From Polytrichum commune (lineage: Eukaryota; Streptophyta; Polytrichopsida; Polytrichales; Polytrichaceae): a stretch of DNA of 60,000 bases. How positions within the stretch are numbered: position 1 is the first letter of the stretch; each line of letters begins with the position of its first letter. Both the position numbers and the translations under genes were made by a program. This document shows, in pieces, positions 23,741 through 35,900 of the stretch. The DNA lies in the NCBI GenBank assembly GCA_950295325.1, contig OX485805.1, positions 10,852,501 through 10,912,500 on the forward strand, given 5' to 3'. The notes beneath the pieces are model-generated. The model was not told where the DNA came from and did no database searches. It saw only the letters and a program-made list of their open reading frames with translations.

Positions 23741-26603
23741 GGGACAATGTCACTTGTCGAATACAAGCCGGCACATGGTCCACTAGTTAGGGACTTTGGG
23801 GTCACTTTTAAGATTGAATGTGTTTAGTGGGCAACAACAATCTAACCTACATGTTCAGGAGGAGGCATTGATTAAACTTGAGTACTTGGTTGGACGGTGC
23901 CAAACATCTTGAAGGCAAGTTTGAATGTAAATTTGAATAGATTAAAGGTTTGCGTCGGGATCTTTGTCCCTAGGTGCCAACCCCCCGAGCAAGACTTGGG
24001 AGCTAAAGAATGTTATGTACTTGTCAACATGACAATGTTTGTTAATATAAGTAACTATTTGAAGCGAATTTTTTTATGGTGGGGCATTTAGTGTAGTACA
24101 TTGAAGTACTTGAGATGATAGCTTTACAATCTAGTAACCTAGCTGAAGATATTATTGAGCATATTAATGTCAAATGTCATGGGTTTACAATTTAGTATGC
24201 AAGAGGACAACCTTTTTCTATGATTTTTTGTTTTCCAATCAGGTGACGCCAATGAAATAAAGAGTGTAGCAATTCCATCTATATTTTGATGAGATCATCA
24301 TAAATGGATGTAGAAGTGACAAATTGGATGAAAATGTCAAACCATCTTTTTGCAATTTTGTTTCCAAATTTGGTATGAATTTTGACTCCAAATTTTTGAC
24401 TTTTTTCTTACACTTTGGCTATATTTTGCCACCCAAAAATTATGTAAGAGGAAGATAATATTGATCATACTAATGTCAAGTATCATGTGTTTACACTTAT
24501 GATCAACTTGTTGATCCTTGGTGGAGATTTTGAAGCAATTTTGTGGTTGTAACTAGTAAGTGTCAATGTTTATTTGCACGCCACTTTTACAATTGAGTTT
24601 AGGGTTTTCAATTTCTTTATAAGAAGGTATAAAAATCATTTACATATTATGGTTGTTTGCATGATACATGATTTACAATGGACACAAGGGGTTTTTGCAC
24701 TCCACATAAATACATGAATGTGAGCCCATTTTGTTTATTATGATCACAACAATGTGAGCCCATGTAACAAAGCTCGAAAATTTTGACATAAATGTAAGCT
24801 CATCTATTGCATATGGTAAAAACAAGTCCCTTGCAAGATTGAGGGCCAACTCATTCCAACTAAAGTCAACTAGAATAATTCAAGATCTTTGATGCCATTT
24901 CCAAAGTCAATTGACCTGAAAATAAATAGCCTTGTAATATGAAATAGTTCGCCGCGTTTTCACCTTGCTAACGATGAGTTTACATAGACACCCCGAACCC
25001 CTAGCCGTGTCGCAAGAGCATGTACTTGAAGAATGTTTTGATCAAAATGTGTGGTACTCTTTCCTTTCTCTTTTGTTGAAGGATAAAATATCTAATGTAG
25101 AGGTGGGAAACCTTGCGGCTCTTCCCCCGACAATGGCACATGGGATTGATTCCTATCACCTAACCTTTGTTCCATTACATGTCGTATAACTCTTCGCCCA
25201 AGGTTGGATTGTTAGCCCGTTCTCGTTCTTCGAGCAAAAGTGTGGCATTTTGCACCCCTAAGGTACGTGGGTGTTATTTTGGTTCATCTTTCATGTTCTC
25301 CAACTTCTATCAATTACATTTACACATCAAAACTCATGTTGCATTAGCGAATCTACGATGAAACCGATTGAAAATCGGACTTCCCATGATTTGGTTATGG
25401 ACTATTGGAAGCGCATGTTTGTTGATTTCTTGACTGGATACATAGGTCCTCCCAATTATGTTCCCTATTAAGTGTAGAGTACTTATTAATATTCAAAGAC
25501 ATAGTCCAATCTCATTTAAACATGTGTTTGATTAAGAACACAAGCCACTCAAGGCCCATCTACCTAATCTCTCCTTCCATCTTCCATCTTATATTGAAGG
25601 ATGGCAAGACATTATGTTACCATCTCAAGGGATTGGATTCCCCATCTTCACATGGGTAAGTAATTCAGTGTTTGATAGTTTTTGTTCACGTACTAGGAGT
25701 ATCACATGTATTTGTTATTATATATATTTGAATATTTAGTACCAATAAACATCGTGATATAAAAACCACACTAACCACTTGAATGAGTGTGGTCAACACT
25801 ATTCATTGTAAATCCCCATTGATTGTTTTGGACTCACATAGTGGCAAGTTGAGAAGGTGTCCTATGGCACTTGGTACTACATCACAAGTCGTGAAGACTA
25901 CTCTAATTAACATGGCACGTCGCTCCTCCATGCTCATTGTTTATTGGGACAATGTAGGTGACGATAACGTGATATCAAAGGGAAAAATCCATTGTTGAGT
26001 GCATTTGGTGTGGTGGGACAGAGGAAAGTACTGGATATGAATGTACCTCTCATCCATCTGGCATAAAATTTTGACCCCTTATAGATGTGTTGCTGATTCA
26101 TTTCAATGACCTCGAGTGGATTAATTCTGGGTGTTTAAAGCTAACTATGATGTCAAACCAATAGAACATAACAAATATATCTTAAGGCTGCACACTAGTC
26201 TAGGGCTTCTACATTAATTGGAATAATGAGAGGTATGCTCGTGTGCAATAACGCATTGAGGCCTTCAAGTAACACCTTCCTTTTGGTGACACTTGATTTT
26301 TTTTTTTAAAAATCCTCAAGCCGTCAACAAGTGAGTGCAACAACGCCATTGAATAAGTCAATGTTAAAAACAATTAGTCATATGCTTTGAGTACGAAATA
26401 GCACCACTTTGGCCATTCAAAGTAATTGTGTAAAAAGGATGTAAAAAAGCTTTTAAAAGAGCACCAACTTTGCCCAATCGGGGATCTATCCGCTTAACGA
26501 GGCGGTGCAAGAAGTGATCCACAAAAGGGGGACAACATTCCCATTGAACATAGGATCCTCATGTAGCATCATTGAGTTGATGAGTTGTGTTCATGGGCCC
26601 AAC
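23741..26603. other. Repeat-derived intergenic region, no gene seen
   Basis: No gene is supported. A diverged copy of dispersed family A lies at about 23990-24200 (ATTTAGTGTAGTACATTG, then GAAGATATTATTGAGCATA). A fragment similar to family B, inverted, lies at about 25490-25560. Short frames at 24965-25189 and 25783-25998 have no domain. A poly-T tract lies near 26298. Confidence 0.5.
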
Positions 26604-26606
26604 ATA

Positions 26607-27103
26607 GGGCCTCTTCACACACGAGCCAAGAGCCGTGACCATGAAATTGTGAGAGCCCAAAAGAAAGTGTCTAAAGGCCGTCAACACACCTCCCAAATCA
26701 TGTGGTGTGGTCACATACCCTCAAGTGTAGTGTGAAGTCATATGTGACCGGGCCCTCAACGAAATGCTATTTCGATGAATTTCTATTCATGCGGGTCTTC
26801 ACGCATGATACAATAGAATAAATCAACGGTTGTGAGTGTTCATAGTGCCATGGTCTCCCGGTTTTGTGTTAGGCCTACCTCCAAGAGATGGTTTTTGAGA
26901 ATAGTCCAAGTGACCATGAAACATGATCCATTCGATGCCATGTAGGGATCCATGTAGACTTTACATCCATCTTGCATTCACATACTCAGTTGGTCCCTCA
27001 AGCGTAGTGTGAAGTGAACTTGGACCGGCTCTGCCTTTTCCACCAATGAGAGTGCTTGAAGTGTAATGATCATGGGCTCTCAGTCCCATGTGTGAAGTGG
27101 CCC
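26607..27103. mobile_element. Tourist/Harbinger-like MITE, copy 1
   Basis: A 497-bp element with imperfect inverted ends (GGGCCTCTTCACACACGAG at left, complement of GGGCCACTTCACACATGGG at right) and a 3-bp flanking repeat ATA (26604-26606, 27104-27106). There is no coding capacity. A second copy in opposite orientation lies at 37512-38010 and aligns over the whole length. Ends starting GGG(C) with a 3-bp T/A-rich duplication fit PIF/Harbinger-type MITEs. Confidence 0.8.
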
Positions 27104-27106
27104 ATA

Positions 27107-28085
27107 GATTCAAAAATAAAGACTCGGATGTTGGAATCCGAGTGCTTTAGACTAAATCTAAAGTCAAGGCAATTGAACACAACTCATCAGTTGAGTAATG
27201 TTATGCACTTGTAACAAGGTTGATTTTGTGGTAATTCTCACCTAGCAATTCAACAACAATTTACCCCCCCTAGGTAGATATATGGAAAACAATGAAAATA
27301 AGTTGATTCAGCTAGAAAGAGTGGCTTGAAATTTGTGCAATATTTTCCAAGATGGAGTAGAGGAAACGACGAGGAATGCGAGTTGTTTCATAATTTTCTT
27401 CCATGTAAATGACTAATTACATTTTTCCAAAGAGGCAAGTAAGTCATACCCCTACTTGTCTAGTAGAGTTTGCCTAATTTGAGTATCAAAACATCCTACT
27501 ATGCATACAAATATACACAAAATGGTTAATTCAATGGCACCCAAAAACGATCGCAAGTGGTGTGAAACATCACTTAATTGCCCAATCAATGCATCATTCT
27601 GAGGCCACCACTTTTACAATTAGCCAATTCGGGTCCACACAAGAATCACTCTACCTCTAGTCCAGTGCACTAGCAGTCGTCATTCACCATTTTCAATTTT
27701 CCTACCTTAGTGAAGAGTAAAAGGCTCTTTTCTTAAGACAACTTTACGAATTTTTGTAGGTTGCATATGAATTTATTGCTTTTTGAAATTGTTGTGTACA
27801 TTATATATAGATTTGGTACTCTATGGATTTTTTTGAAAACTTTTCCCATACCGGGAACTCATGTGTTTTCCACCGGTATATAAAGAAATTTTATAGATAT
27901 CCGTTGACAGAAAATGTGGAGATACCCGTAGATACCCGGTGACATTCCGAGTTTTGTGTACGGAACATTTCATATCCATCGTTTTAAGTGTGCATGTGAT
28001 ACCCGGAGATACCCGGGGACTCAGCCGGCGGAACGTGAGAGCAGTAAGGGGCGGGGGGAAGAGAGAGAGAGAGAGACAGAGAGCT
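27107..28085 (+). promoter_or_regulatory. Upstream region of glucuronokinase with TATA box
   Basis: TATATAAAG at 27877-27885 is a good TATA box about 200 bases before the start codon. Between it and the ATG the motif GATACCCG occurs four times as two close pairs (about 27921-27940 and 28000-28017). The leader ends in a GA-rich tract (GAGAGAGAGAGA near 28062). The part before 27850 is AT-rich with no feature I can name. Confidence 0.55.
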
Positions 28086-31000
28086 ATGGCGATGGCGATG
28101 GCGATGGCGAAGAAGATTGAGCACCACGCCTACGCGCGCATCGGCTTTCTTGGAAACCCTAGCGATGGATACTACGGCAACACAATCGCCATCGCCATCG
28201 CCAACTTCAAAGCCACAGTGACGCTGGAGCCGTCGGATACTCTGGTCATTCGCCCGCACCCCGTGCACGACCCTTCGCGCTTCGATTCCTTGCAACAATT
28301 GGTGAGAGAATCTCAATCGCTTGAGGCATCTCAGTTGAAATCAGCATTGATCTCATCTTCCGTATGAAAATCGGTGTATATAAAGTGCACATGAGCGATA
28401 CGTGCTTGTGTAGGTGTAAGAACTCTGTGTTGGTAAGGACTGGCGCTTAAGGAAGCATAGATGGTATCGCCTTGGCTTTCTTTATCCGTTTGATCGGTGT
28501 CAATAGCGTGCACGAAAGCGACACGTGCTGGAGCAGGACTAAAAACGAATGCATTGGTAACACCTGGTGCTTCAGGAAGCTTTCGATTTCCTCTCTTTTC
28601 TGCTTGCTTGATTGGCGTGAATAGCGTGCAAATGAGCGATGCGCACTTGTGTAGGTGTAAGAACTGCATCACAAACATCAAGAGGCAAAAAATAAATGTG
28701 AAACCAATAAAATGTTGAATTAACATCTATATCCCCAACTAATGTCGTATTAATTGCACGATTCCTTATATTCTTCAATTATGTGTCACATTATCTTAAT
28801 ACAAAGTTATTTGTTACATAATTTTTTTTATACATTCATTGAAAGTTAATTACATTATACACCACAAGGTATAACTTCAACATACTTTGCATTATACACT
28901 ACCATCTAGGGATTTGTGATGTGTGTGTTGGTGAGGACTGGCGCTCAAGGAACCATCAATCGTATCGCCTAAGCTTTCTTTGCCCTCGCCTGTCTACATG
29001 ATCGACGTAGCATACTGGATAAATATGTACAGCAAGCCAATTTTGGAGTGAATGTGGAATATGCACTTAGTTCAGGACTAGAAACCTTCTATTGGTGAGG
29101 GTTGAGCTTCAAGAGACAAGATTCGAGTCGCGATTTCTTATTTTGTCTCTCCTTTTTCTACAGGATTAGCGTAGCAGGTAGATATGTACTTCTAGATAGG
29201 ACTTTTGTTTGAATAGCATGCGCATAGTGATACGTACTAATGTAGGATTTCGAGGGATGCATGAAATGAAATGATATGAAATTTTAAAGTCCAGGAAGGC
29301 AAAAGGTTGATGGTTCAATTGGAAAACAGAAATGAGACTGTCAAGTACTACATTCTGAAATAGGGAAAGAAATCTCTTTCTAATGGAGTTGTAGAGGGGC
29401 ACTCTAGCACAACATGCGTCTCATGTTCAACTACATGGAAAGAGCAAAAGTGGCATAATCTGTTATGTCTAGGGATTGCGAGAGTCAACCAACAGCCAAT
29501 TCCGATGGCGAGCCTATGATTTGAGGTGTGGTAAGGAGAGTTGATTTTTTGTTGGGGTGGTGTCATGTATTGGCGAGGTTTGAGCTTCAAGCAGCAAGAT
29601 TTGAGTTGCGAATGCTTATTTTGAGCTTCATGTATGGGCATAGCAGGTGGATGTCCAGGTATAGGTGTTTCATTTGATCGTGCGTACATAATGATACAAA
29701 CTTATGTAGAACTTCAAACAATGTATTGGTGAATATTGGTGAGGACTGATGCTTCAGTCACTAGAACTTGTTGATAACTTCTTACACCGCCTTGTTGAGT
29801 ATGTAGATCCTAGATTAGCCATTGTGATTGGCCAAAGGGAATGGTGTGCTCACGAGGGTCCTTGTGTAGGACAATAAACTACGTAGAGCTGAGTTGTAGC
29901 TTAGGGACATAATCATCGTATATACACTAGGCTGCCTAAATTCGCAAAGATGTACGTTACTTTGATCACTGAGCTTGCGCTCAGATCACGGTATCGAGCT
30001 ACTTTTCGCGACTTGCAGGTCGTGAATTGCTACCAGTTGAGAAACTATTATCTGAGACCCATTGAGCGTGGGATTCTATTTGCAGGTTGAGCGAGTGGAA
30101 GGGGAAGGCTACTATGGAGGTGTTCGTTTACTCATGGCCACGTGCAAGTTGTTCCATGTCTATTGTTCAGCTCATGACATTGTCTTACATGATCGCAACT
30201 TCACATTGTCTTACGATACCACAATTCCTAGACAGGTATTGTGACCACCTTATTTGAGTACCGTAAAGAGCATCAGCCAAAGTCCTTGTGTCAATGAGGC
30301 ACATAGCAAATGAGAGCGTAAAGAGGGCAATGACAATTCGAGTTCTAATAATCCTATTCATGTTTGTATCGACAACAGGCTGGGCTCTCAGGATCAAGTG
30401 CAATCGTGTGCGCGGCCTTGACATGTTTGCTGGAATTCTATGCTGTTGGACACCTCATGAAGGTTGAAGACCGTCCGAAAGTGATCTTGAGTGCAGAACA
30501 GGAGCTAGGCATAACTGCTGGGTTGCAAGACCGGGTGGCACAAGTCTATGGTGGCCTTGTCTACATGGTTGGTCATGCACTGCACGCTATTTCCATTTGC
30601 CCATATTAGTCCAGTTTTTTTAGAGGGTAAAATTTTCTTATTCGACAAAAGATTGAAGTAGAGGATCTGTGGGATTAGGTTACAAGTTTGAGACACTTTA
30701 GCTTGATTATAAGATAGATAAAATTCCTTGTATTCATGACAGAAAGGTGCTGGCATGCAGAATTTAAATGATACCTTTTAATTCTGTGGTTGCGAGCAGG
30801 ACTTCGATAGGGATGCGTTGGAGAGTACCGGAAATGGCATATACACGCCTATGGATCCCAAGCTGATTCCACCACTCCACCTGATCTATGAGAAGAACCC
30901 TAGCGACTCTGGCAAGGCTCGTGATTCCAATTTTATGTGTCTTGAAAGCAATATTCTTACTCAGCTCCCTTTCTCCTAGGGATGTATAGGCTTGCGTTGC

Positions 31001-31699
31001 ATTGACAACTGTATATTTCGGAAGGTACTTGTGAACGTATTTGTCAACATATGCTGATAGTTTGAACATAAAACAATGCAGGTGCACAGTACAGTAAAGA
31101 AACGGTGGCTGGATGGTGATGAATTGGTGCAGAGCTGTATGGCTGAAGTTGCTCACCTGGCTGTCCTAGGTCAACAGGCTTTGCTCCAACAGGACTTCCA
31201 CACGATTGCAGAGCTTATGAACCGCAACTTTGACTTACGGAGGTGTATACAATATCTCATACATTTTTTGCGGAACTTTTCAATGTACACTAACTCTAGG
31301 GAGCTTTGAAAATCAAGTCAGTAAGATGTTTTAATGCCAGGTCCCTGTTCAAGTGGGATCCTGTTTACACTTTGACATAGCCTAAAGTTTTGTTTCATCA
31401 AATTTTTGTACTCTGCTGATCTACTTCGCAGGTTATCCAAACAATTTCTGACATCCCGTGTTCCCTTCAGGAAAATGTTTGGTGATGCTGCTCTAGGGAA
31501 GATGAACATTGACATGGTAGAGACTGCCCGCAGTGTGGGAGCATCATGCAAGTTCACAGGAAGTGGTGGCGCAGTAGTTGCATTTTGCCCCGAAGGGGAA
31601 AAGCAAGTGGAGCGGCTACTTGAAGTATGTTCCAAAGCTGGCTACATTGTTGAGCCTGTCACTCCAGCCCCATCTATTGTCCAGCCTGGGACATCTTAG
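28086..31699 (+). CDS. GLCAK: Glucuronokinase (GHMP kinase family), 6 exons
   Basis: Exons: 28086-28301, 30086-30235, 30379-30567, 30800-30916, 31082-31242, 31471-31699. They join to 353 residues, close to the usual 360 or so for the family. The enzyme phosphorylates D-glucuronate to glucuronate 1-phosphate in the cytosol, feeding UDP-glucuronate for cell-wall polymers in the myo-inositol route. Visible features are ARIGFLGNPSDGYYGNTI near the start, EGYYGGVRLLMATCK, the GHMP ATP-binding loop GLSGSSAIV at 124-132, QELGITAGLQDRVAQVYGGL, GIYTPMD, LIYEKNPSDSGK, and C-terminal KFTGSGGAVVAF at 305-316. The start lies in (ATGGCG)4, giving four in-frame ATGs. Intron 4 would begin with GC rather than GT (30917). 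Intron 1 (1.8 kb) is full of repeats. Confidence 0.95.
28380..29765 (+). repeat. Degenerate interspersed repeats in glucuronokinase intron 1
   Basis: A diverged unit of about 110-130 bases recurs: GCGATACGTGCTTGTGTAGG (28393), GCGACACGTGCTGGAGCAGG (28520), GCGATGCGCACTTGTGTAGG (28636), and weaker forms near 28920, 29080, 29230 and 29690. Each is followed by TTGGT-x-A-x-GACTGGCGCTTAAGGAAGC-like sequence. The array is interrupted by a LINE fragment (29166-29689). Confidence 0.65.
29166..29689 (-). pseudogene. LINE family 2 fragment inside glucuronokinase intron 1
   Basis: On the - strand two overlapping frames together carry SNHRLAIGIGC, RLCHFCSFHV-x4-THVVLECP (29689-29348). After a frameshift comes MPLYNSIRKRFLSLFQNVVL and a tail (29402-29166). 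This is the C-terminal zinc-finger end of a plant LINE protein, antisense to the host gene, and the same family as 13537-13809 and 2102-2296. Confidence 0.65.
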
Positions 31700-32700
31700 C
31701 TTCTTCATGCCCATATCTTGACATTGAACTCGAGTTGTTACCATGATCGAAAGCCTTGGCAGTTTTCATGACACTAGAGTGTTTGTGCCGTTGGCTCACT
31801 CTTCATAGCAAACTATTGTACAGGTCAAAATTGACTGAATTGTTATTCCATTCAACATGCGTTCATGCAAGATATCGTATTTCGTAATTTCAGAAGGGTT
31901 TCATATGGATTTGGTGCACTTTGTTACAGGCTTCTCCATCAATATACTTCACCTCCTCTTGGTAGAGAGACATGACAAAATTGGTGTTCTCCATTTCCAG
32001 ATAAATATTCAACATATGTGTGCTTTAGAAGGTTATGTAGCTCAAATGTATACACTTGAATTTTATTAGTAGAATGAGGCCCTGGGCATACGTCTTGGGA
32101 GCAAGAATGCCCTACACATGTAAGGGAGTGTTGATAGGCAGATATTTTGATTCACCTATACAAATTTGTTACTGTGCCAGCTTTTAATTTCGACTGGTGT
32201 TTGCATGACATTCCGGAACTGGGTCCAAAGTTCAGAGATCTGCCAATTACTTGTGTCTTTAGGTAGAATTTTGTAGGCTTTTTGCTATTGTGTTTTTCAA
32301 ATGCACGAGCATGTCTCTGACAAGGTACTGTTATTTCGCTGTGGAGACATCCTTATGGTATCACCTGCAGGGCTCTGAAGGGTGAGCACACAGTCCACTC
32401 CCCATTTGCAAAAGTGTGTTCTACTTCCACTAATGATATAAATTAAAATTTAATGCTTCTTCTGGGTATGCATTGATCTGGGTCTTCAGCAACGGGAGAA
32501 AAAGACGATCGGAGTTATCTATTGGCTTTGACATTAAAAATAGAAATCCAATGCTTCCGCTGTGGTTGAGACGAACCATGTCTTTTTTGGGTTCCCTGGA
32601 TTTTGTTTCAGTTACCATGTGTTGTCTCGAGATGGGCTCATGTCACCCTTTCGATGTTGATTTTTTAAAAGAGTTTTCTGTTTATGTGCAGAACCAACCT
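31700..32700. other. Intergenic between glucuronokinase and SDR genes
   Basis: It holds the 3' untranslated region of glucuronokinase and then about 1 kb of AT-rich spacer. No further exon, RNA gene or repeat is recognised. Short frames at 31857-32069 and 32473-32724 show no domain. Confidence 0.5.
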
Positions 32701-32715
32701 GTGAGGAAAACCAGC

Positions 32716-32736
32716 CATGCATGAGTGCCACGTGGC
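32716..32736 (+). promoter_or_regulatory. RY element and perfect G-box upstream of SDR gene
   Basis: CATGCATG (32716-32723) is the RY core bound by B3 factors of the ABI3/FUS3 type. Three bases later GCCACGTGGC (32727-32736) is a perfect palindromic G-box/ABRE bound by bZIP factors. Both lie about 260 bases before the SDR start codon and about 105 before its TATA box. The pair is typical of ABA-responsive, maturation or desiccation promoters; use here is inferred. Confidence 0.6.
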
Positions 32737-32838
32737 AGCCTCTGCACTCCTGTCCACTTGGCTTCGTTGGCACCTGCATGGACCCAGCCTTCGCCGCTTG
32801 GCACTTAGGCACCAAGGAATTCCATCCATGGAACTGAG

Positions 32839-32846
32839 CTATAAAC
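32839..32846 (+). promoter_or_regulatory. TATA box of SDR gene
   Basis: CTATAAAC lies about 145 bases before the start codon. It is the only good TATA-like sequence between the G-box and the first exon. Confidence 0.5.
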
Positions 32847-32988
32847 CAATCTCCTGCACTTGCTCCTGCACCAAACAATCGTGATCAAGCTCTCCTCATT
32901 TGCGGAAACAATTCGAAGATTCAGAAAGACATTGGGTAATTGGGTGATTGGGTAGTTGGGTAGGTCTGCTGCTGTTGTGGTGGTGGTT

Positions 32989-35900
32989 ATGTCGCTAGCG
33001 GCTCGCCAATTTGGAGCAGTGCGAAGTGCCAAGTCGATTTGGGAGCAGGCGTACAAGTTTTCGTCGTTCTCGTCGAGGAGGAGCTCGTGTCTGAGAGTTG
33101 ACACTGGTCGTATCCGAACATTCGCAGCCATGTCGGAAGGTGCATTGCGCCCGAAACAGCTGCAGGATACGCATCCAGGGAAGGAACATGAAATGGACCC
33201 CTTACCCAGGCACAAACGTCCAAATTACAGAGCTTCAGGAAAGCTTGAGGTATGGTTTCTCATGTTGCTCGTCAATGTCGAGGGTAAGGGGCTTTCACTA
33301 ATTAATGTGTGTTCTCCTGGCGACATGTACGTATTACACTTGAAAGGTTAACCCTGAAAGGATCAAGAGGCCCACTAATTCTAGAAATCATACTTTTCGT
33401 ATTCATGTGTTTCAAACATTGTTTTATATATCAGCTTATGTCAAGGAGAAACGAAAAATGCACTCGTTTTTGACTTCGATGGTCAAAATACTAAGCATGT
33501 ATAGGTATCCAAGGGCACCCATACTGTCACCTATGTATTTGTACCCAATTCTTCAATAACGTGAAGAATGAGTTCGCTTATTTCAGATAGGATCACTTTT
33601 GGCATTATCTGCTAAAGATGGAAGTTTTTAGCTCAAATGCACGTTTTTAGACGCGTTGGGGTTCAGGGTTGTTCGTAGAACGCTATAATGTTTAATGAAT
33701 GTTCTTCTTGAGCTAAAATGGGTGGGTGGAAGGAAGACAATAATGTAGTGACGAGTTTTATGTGTCCACACCAATCTTTCGTGGAGCATTTTACCATTGG
33801 GTGTTTGGTTACTTTTGTGCAAGTTTCTCAATCAGGCGAAAAATTATGGTAGGCTATCTTTTCAAATGTTAAATGTTGTCTTGGGTTTTTGTGTCCGCAA
33901 CAAATTTATGCTACTTGTGGGAGCACCATGAATGTTACGCGGATAACAGCATGGACAGTACGTCCTTGATGAACAAGGACTTACCTTTTCGAGAGAAGGC
34001 ATGGTAAGGATGAGAATCCTGCAACTTATTGATGTGACAACCTTGACGAATTTGGATTCATGTGAGAAAGTGTGGGGGATGCAGGGACGGGTGGCATTAA
34101 TTACCGGTGGAGATTCTGGAATTGGGCGTGCTGTAAGCCATCATTTTGCACTGGAAGGTGCTACTGTGGCGTTCACATACTTGCCTGGAGTTGAAGACAA
34201 AGACGCCGAAGACACCATTCACATTCTGACGAAGGCGAAGACATCAAATGCCAAAGACCCTTTGAAGGTTGGTGTGGATCTTGGGTTCGACGAAAACTGC
34301 AAAAAGGTATGCTAAACTACGATGGCAGTGATCCTTGTTCGTCGAGAATTAATTATAATGTACAAATTATTGTCATCAATTCGCTTTTGAACTTCTGCTG
34401 AAAATCTATAAATCTCTTAATATAGATTTGTGAAATGCTTTCGTTCAAATAAATAATTATCCCGTCACTTTAGTTTGAGCAAGTCTCACTCCTACGGTAA
34501 TTGCAAAATCTTTGTAGACGCACAAAATCTCCTGCCTTTTCAAGTCCTTGGTTCATATCGTGTGTCCGATAATAGGTACTCAAATAGAGCATGTTAACTA
34601 TATTTCATGGTATCCTATTGTATACACAATTATACGTTTTGAGTGGAAGTTGTTGTCTTGTCATAGGTAATTGATGAAGTGGTGAAGAAATATGGGAGGA
34701 TCGATATCTTGGTAAACAATGCTGGAGAACAGCACACTGTAGAGAATATTGAGGATTTGGAACCTGAGCAACTGGAACGTACTTTCAAAACTAACATTTT
34801 CTCCATGTTTTACCTCGTCAGGTATTCTGATTCATCAAGCTGAAACCATGTTCTAGCATGTTGAAAACTTTCGCTTAACACAATATTGAATTCGTTATTA
34901 ACTGTTTAATGTCAACATTGGTACATATAAGCTTAGAGATATAATATAAACATCTGATATTAATTTGAATTTCAAGTTTCAACATTTGTCATAAGCTGAC
35001 TCTAACGATTTATATTCTCAACAGGCATGCGTTGCCGCATATGAAGGAAGGTAGTGCCATTGTTAACTCGACTTCCGTAAATGCATTCAAGGGAAATGCT
35101 ACTCTCCTGGACTACACTGCCACTAAAGGAGCTATCATGGCTTTCACTCGAGGTTTGGCTTTGCAGCTTGTGAAGCGTGGAATTCGTGTCAATGGTAAGT
35201 AGCATTAAAGCATATTCTTTTCTACAAGTGTGTAGAGAAGATTAATGTCATTTTGCAGTTCTTATCTGTAAAGAAAGTTTTTGGATATGAGATATGGAAA
35301 CAAATTTGTAGTTTTAAGGAAAAAGTGAAATAAGGTAGGCATGCCTAATTTGGTTACTTATCTTAATTGAACATCTGTATTTGATTGATATGTGTTAAAA
35401 AGAGATCTTATCACATGCGCAAAACATGACAAGCATTCTAGGCTCAAATAGATAATATAATTGAGTGGACATATATGACCACCTAATTAGCACAAGGATC
35501 TTCACTTTGAGAATAATTGAGATTTTTGTGAGTTTCGAAAATTATGAGGAAAGTGAGTATGGCCTTGCTTTACATTTGCTAATCATCTTGTACAAATCTC
35601 GTGTTTCGCATCTTAGGATATAGGCTAGCTGGTAAAAAGTAATCATCTAAGCCCTATCAAACTTAGGTAAATTTTGACTGGTTTTTGTGTTTGCAGCTGT
35701 GGCGCCTGGACCAGTTTGGACACCACTCATTCCATCATCTTTCCCAGAGGAAAAAACTGAGAAATTTGGAGCCCAAGTGCCTATGGGCCGAGCTGGAGAG
35801 CCTGATGAAATTGCAACTTCATATGTGTTCCTTGCCTCCGAAGATTCATCTTACTTCACTGGACAGTGTCTGCATCCAAATGGTATGATACAATATCAAA

